Positions 6,328 through 8,439 of a stretch of 8,439 nt of DNA are shown in pieces. The translations under genes were made by a program, and so were the position numbers. How positions within the stretch are numbered: the first letter of the stretch is position 1; each line of letters opens with the position of its first letter. Source of the DNA: Acidobacteriota bacterium (GTDB taxonomy: Bacteria; Acidobacteriota; Terriglobia; UBA7540); the NCBI GenBank assembly GCA_021789565.1, contig JAJYJL010000268.1, forward strand, positions 1 through 8,439, read 5' to 3'. Under the pieces are notes generated by a model. That model saw only the letters and a program-made list of their open reading frames with translations, had not been told where the DNA came from and searched no databases.

Positions 6328-6924
6328 TTACTTTCGGCGAGAGGCTGTTTGCGGATGGGGAATGGAGGCTAAGGCATCCGGGCCGGATTGTTCGGGCTTG
6401 CCTTCCAGCACCGCCATCACGGCGGGCGGCAGATTTCTGGCGTTTCCAACGAAATCGCTCACTTCCCGCAGTTGCTGCTCAATGAGAGACCCTTTGAAGC
6501 CAGGCATTCCCGTCAACCGCACCCCATTCTGCACTTTCCAGTAGGCCTTGGGGTTGAGAGGGCGGAAAGGGCGGCTTGCATCGTACAGGGTGGGTTTGTC
6601 AGGCCGGAAAAACAGCGGGGGATGAGGATACATCCCCTTTGAAATAGCGCTTTGTGGCGCGTTCGGAAGGCCGTGGCAAACTGCGCAATTCTCCCGATAA
6701 AGATTTGCGCCGGCTTTCAAATCGGCCTCTGTTGGCGGAATCGTGTCCGCCTTGGGAACATCGTGTGAGAGGGTCGCGCGCATGGCGAGCCTTGCAAAGA
6801 ACTGCTCAAAAGGAAGCGGTGACGCCGCAGTTGAGACGGGTGCGTATCCTGACCGCAGGTAGAGATAGAAAGCCGCCGGTACCAGGAGGATTCCGGCGAC
6901 AAACACAAGGACATACTTTTTCAT
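6328..6924 (-). CDS. Membrane-anchored mono-haem cytochrome c
   Basis: 198 residues. An uncleaved N-terminal helix (about 4-23, YVLVFVAGILLVPAAFYLYL) anchors the protein with its bulk in the periplasm. One haem site is visible: CAVCH at 80-84, preceded by AGANLYREN. Met140 in VRLTGMPGF is the probable sixth haem ligand, with Met98 (KGMYP) as an alternative. The stretch PTEADLKAGANLYRENC and the AYWKVQNGVRLTGMPGF block are typical of a class I cytochrome c of the kind I associate with Acidobacteriota. The tail after 165 is low in structure and basic at its end (ASRRK). The start has GGAG 11 bases upstream, rather far but the only candidate. It ends 124 bp before the next gene, so it may share a transcript with the histidine-bearing membrane protein and pass electrons to or from it. 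No oxidase or reductase is visible in the window. Confidence 0.9.
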   Translation of the reverse strand: MKKYVLVFVAGILLVPAAFYLYLRSGYAPVSTAASPLPFEQFFARLAMRATLSHDVPKADTIPPTEADLKAGANLYRENCAVCHGLPNAPQSAISKGMYPHPPLFFRPDKPTLYDASRPFRPLNPKAYWKVQNGVRLTGMPGFKGSLIEQQLREVSDFVGNARNLPPAVMAVLEGKPEQSGPDALASIPHPQTASRRK

Positions 6925-6988
6925 GCTGGCATTTGCTCCAAAATCGCCTTAACAATTAGTAAGTGCTTGGCCATCTGAAGAAATCCCT

Positions 6989-7015
6989 GCGCCTCCCGGG
7001 CGCGGTGACGGTCAC
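6989..7015. other. Two short inverted repeats upstream of the cytochrome c gene
   Basis: GCGCC-TCCCG-GGCGC (6989-7003) can form a five-pair stem, and GTGAC-G-GTCAC (7005-7015) is a perfect 11-base palindrome. They lie 65-91 bp upstream of the cytochrome ATG and downstream of the secreted-protein stop. They could be an operator or the remains of a terminator; no T-run follows on either strand. Confidence 0.25.
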
Positions 7016-7045
7016 TTACTTTTTGCCTTGAACCCGACGGGTCGT

Positions 7046-7465
7046 TCAACGGCCCTCTATCACAACCGAATAACGGGCCTGGCATTTGACACTGGGCCAG
7101 TAGTTAACGGTTTTGGTCAGCCCTTTGGCACTGACAACAAATGAGAGTGGAGGGTTATGGACCTTTTCCGGCAGGCCCACGAAGCGCGCTTTGCCCTCGT
7201 CGTTCGTTCCAACTTTTAAGTCCATTTTTTTCACGCCCATAAACCCATAGGCAATCTTCACGGATATCTCAGCGTTGAAGAGAGGCCGATTGGCCTTTTC
7301 GCTGACCGTAAAGTCCACCGTGCAGGGGCCGAGGTTGGCATTAACCTGGGGAACGGGAACCGACTGTTGTGAGGCTGGCATCACCGCCGCAAACAGGAGG
7401 GTGAGCGCCAGAGCCCCTGTCACTCGCTTCGCAAGTCGCATGCTTCTGATCGAATTCGACCTCAT
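7046..7465 (-). CDS. Small secreted beta-sandwich protein (carboxypeptidase-regulatory/Ig-like)
   Basis: 139 residues from the ATG at 7465. This start has GAGG 9 bases upstream; another ATG at 7441 lacks a good site, and the frame upstream to 7672 runs back through the divergent promoter region with no protein-like content. Residues about 8-32 (SMRLAKRVTGALALTLLFAA) are a signal peptide with a basic n-region. The mature part is predicted mostly beta: CTVDFTVSE (48-56), LFNAEISVKIAYG (62-74), MDLKVGTNDEGKARFVGLPE (81-100) and YSVVIEGR at the end. The 'GTNDEGKARFVGLP' type of turn is typical of carboxypeptidase-regulatory-like or CNA-B-like folds. Cys48 and Cys128 could form a disulfide linking first and last strands. 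No catalytic residues are seen; a binding or structural role in the periplasm is likely, but the function is unknown. Confidence 0.75.
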   Translation of the reverse strand: MRSNSIRSMRLAKRVTGALALTLLFAAVMPASQQSVPVPQVNANLGPCTVDFTVSEKANRPLFNAEISVKIAYGFMGVKKMDLKVGTNDEGKARFVGLPEKVHNPPLSFVVSAKGLTKTVNYWPSVKCQARYSVVIEGR

Positions 7466-7590
7466 CGCTTGGAACCTCGCAAGAGAATTTACCGGGAACA
7501 ATCGACATCTTATCTTAAGATTCGTGGCCTGCCCTTTAAGTTGCCGAGGGATATTCAGTCGCCTGCTTCCCGGCCGGGATCGCAGTCCGT

Positions 7591-7596
7591 TATAAT
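7591..7596 (+). promoter_or_regulatory. Candidate -10 element of the cupin gene
   Basis: A perfect TATAAT lies about 25 bases before the cupin start. The matching -35 region (TTCCCG at 7567-7572) is poor. The perfect palindrome CCCGGCCGGG at 7569-7578 fills this area, so expression may need an activator or be blocked by a repressor there. Confidence 0.45.
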
Positions 7597-7620
7597 AGCC
7601 CTTCCGGGAGATACTTGACC

Positions 7621-7935
7621 ATGCATGGGCTTGAGATAAGCCGCTGGCCGGACGATCGGCCTCTGGAAACAAAGAGTGTGGCAGAGGTCTGGGCGCTAGA
7701 CGGATTCAGTTGCAGTCTCTGGGTGGACCCTCCCGGACAGCAGTGGCTCGATTTTGTACACCAGACCGACGAGCGCGTGGCGGTGAAAGAGGGGAGCGTG
7801 GAGTTTGAAGTTGAAGGCGCACGCGCCGTGCTGGGCCCGGGCGACGCAGTTTTTATCCCCGCGGGCAGCCGCCACAGCGTATGGAATCGTGGTTCGTCCA
7901 CCGCGTGCTGGTTCCATGGCTACAGGCAGGGTTGA
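7621..7935 (+). CDS. Single-domain cupin protein
   Basis: 104 residues from the ATG at 7621. GGGAG (7606-7610) lies 10 bases upstream; an in-frame TTG at 7615, 4 bases from GGGAG, would add two residues. The cupin barrel is well supported by its second motif, GDAVFIPAGSRHSVWN (74-89), which fits the G-x5-P-x-G-x2-H-x3-N pattern exactly. The first motif is relaxed: HQTDERVAVKEGSVEFEVEG (47-66) has one His and a Glu instead of the usual HxH. Metal ligands would be His47, Glu51 and His85, so metal binding may be altered. Small cupins of this type serve as isomerases, dioxygenases or sugar/ligand-binding proteins, and the length alone does not decide. No signal peptide is seen, so it is cytoplasmic. 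It opens the plus-strand unit, 79 bp before the hydrolase gene. Confidence 0.85.
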   Translation: MHGLEISRWPDDRPLETKSVAEVWALDGFSCSLWVDPPGQQWLDFVHQTDERVAVKEGSVEFEVEGARAVLGPGDAVFIPAGSRHSVWNRGSSTACWFHGYRQG

Positions 7936-8014
7936 TGCTGAGCCGCCCGGCGCGCGCCAGCAAGGCCCCGTGTACCACTGTTTCAAAACCAAAACACTGT
8001 AACTGGAAGAACAT

Positions 8015-8439
8015 TTGGCCCCGCAACCCGATTTCTTAAGCAGTCAACCCGTAACATCCGGGGTCAGAATCATCAGGACGGTTTCAGTTACCGTGCTGAT
8101 CCTGATTCTGGGCTTTATCATGTTCATTGGACTCTTCGGGGTTGTGGTGCATTTTGGTGACCATCGGGAGGTGGTACTTCCAAAACTTTCCGGCCCTTAC
8201 GCGATCGGCCGGACACTTTTTGATTGGAAAGACGCCCAACGCTACGACCCTTATTCATCGAAGATTGGAAAGAATCGGGAGTTGATGGTGTGGCTGTGGT
8301 ATCCTGCCGCCGCTTCGCCGCAGTCGAAACCTGCTGAATATATTCCCTCGGCCTGGGCTTCTGAACTCCCCTGGCGGCCCGTGACGATCCCGAGCCGAAT
8401 CCGCGTGCACGCTATTGCCGGCGCCCCCATTGCGGATAG
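8015..8439 (+). CDS. Membrane-anchored PAF-acetylhydrolase-like alpha/beta hydrolase (partial, N-terminal part)
   Basis: 141 codons are visible and the frame is open at the right edge. The start is a TTG at 8015 with GGAAGA 4 bases upstream; an in-frame TAA four codons earlier excludes a longer protein. A hydrophobic helix at about 27-48 (TVSVTVLILILGFIMFIGLF) follows a short polar N-terminus, giving a signal anchor. After it, GPYAIGRTLFDWKDAQRYDPYS and RELMVWLWYPAA are a conserved opening of the PAF-acetylhydrolase isoform II/dienelactone-hydrolase-like family, followed by AEYIPSAW. The catalytic Ser, Asp and His lie beyond the window, so activity cannot be judged. Members hydrolyse short acyl esters; the bacterial substrate is not known. 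It lies 79 bp after the cupin on the same strand and may be co-transcribed with it. Confidence 0.8.
   Translation, partial: MAPQPDFLSSQPVTSGVRIIRTVSVTVLILILGFIMFIGLFGVVVHFGDHREVVLPKLSGPYAIGRTLFDWKDAQRYDPYSSKIGKNRELMVWLWYPAAASPQSKPAEYIPSAWASELPWRPVTIPSRIRVHAIAGAPIAD

Noticed and set aside
7021..7045. ACCCGACGGGT as an intrinsic terminator of the secreted-protein gene
   Set aside because: The stem is only four to five pairs and no T-run follows it on the minus strand.
7466..7672. N-terminal extension of the small secreted protein up to 7672
   Set aside because: The extension would place the signal peptide about 75 residues inside the protein and would run through the cupin promoter and start.

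Overview
The window looks like a piece of a moderately GC-rich Gram-negative chromosome, most probably Acidobacteriota. This is inference from the gene types: a short PadR-type regulator, a mono-haem cytochrome c of a kind common in that phylum, a periplasmic DUF547 protein, a large secreted esterase, a PAF-acetylhydrolase-like hydrolase, a 'GPPFQTDDP' outer-membrane barrel, and several TTG starts. No 16S or marker gene is present to prove it. There are no tRNAs, rRNAs, CRISPR arrays, insertion sequences or phage genes that I can recognise.

Layout. Nine loci lie on the minus strand (positions 7465 down to 1) and two on the plus strand (7621 to the right edge). The two sets diverge from a roughly 155 bp region (7466-7620). 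Reading along the minus strand: a small secreted beta-sandwich protein (7465-7046); a membrane-anchored cytochrome c (6924-6328); a compact cluster of a histidine-bearing four-helix membrane protein (6203-5634), a small hydrophobic membrane protein (5637-5266), a PadR-family regulator (5234-4920) and an outer-membrane barrel (4923-4165); a TauE/SafE permease split by a single-base frameshift (3906-3108); a secreted alpha/beta-hydrolase esterase (3080-1344); and a DUF547 protein with C-terminal membrane helices that runs off the left edge (1046-1). On the plus strand are a one-domain cupin (7621-7935) and the N-terminal part of a PAF-AH-like hydrolase that runs off the right edge (8015-8439).

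How the genes may work together. The cluster 6203-4165 is the most operon-like part: two of its junctions are 4-base ATGA stop/start overlaps and the third is a 31 bp gap. Upstream of it (6264-6324) sits a plausible sigma70 promoter, and CGATAT-type repeats and palindromes overlap the expected transcription start. This fits a PadR-autoregulated envelope operon. With the cytochrome c just upstream, the group could be an inner-membrane redox unit paired with an outer-membrane channel. The substrate is unknown.

The longest stretch without a gene is 1047-1343 (297 bp), in which I see only short repeats.
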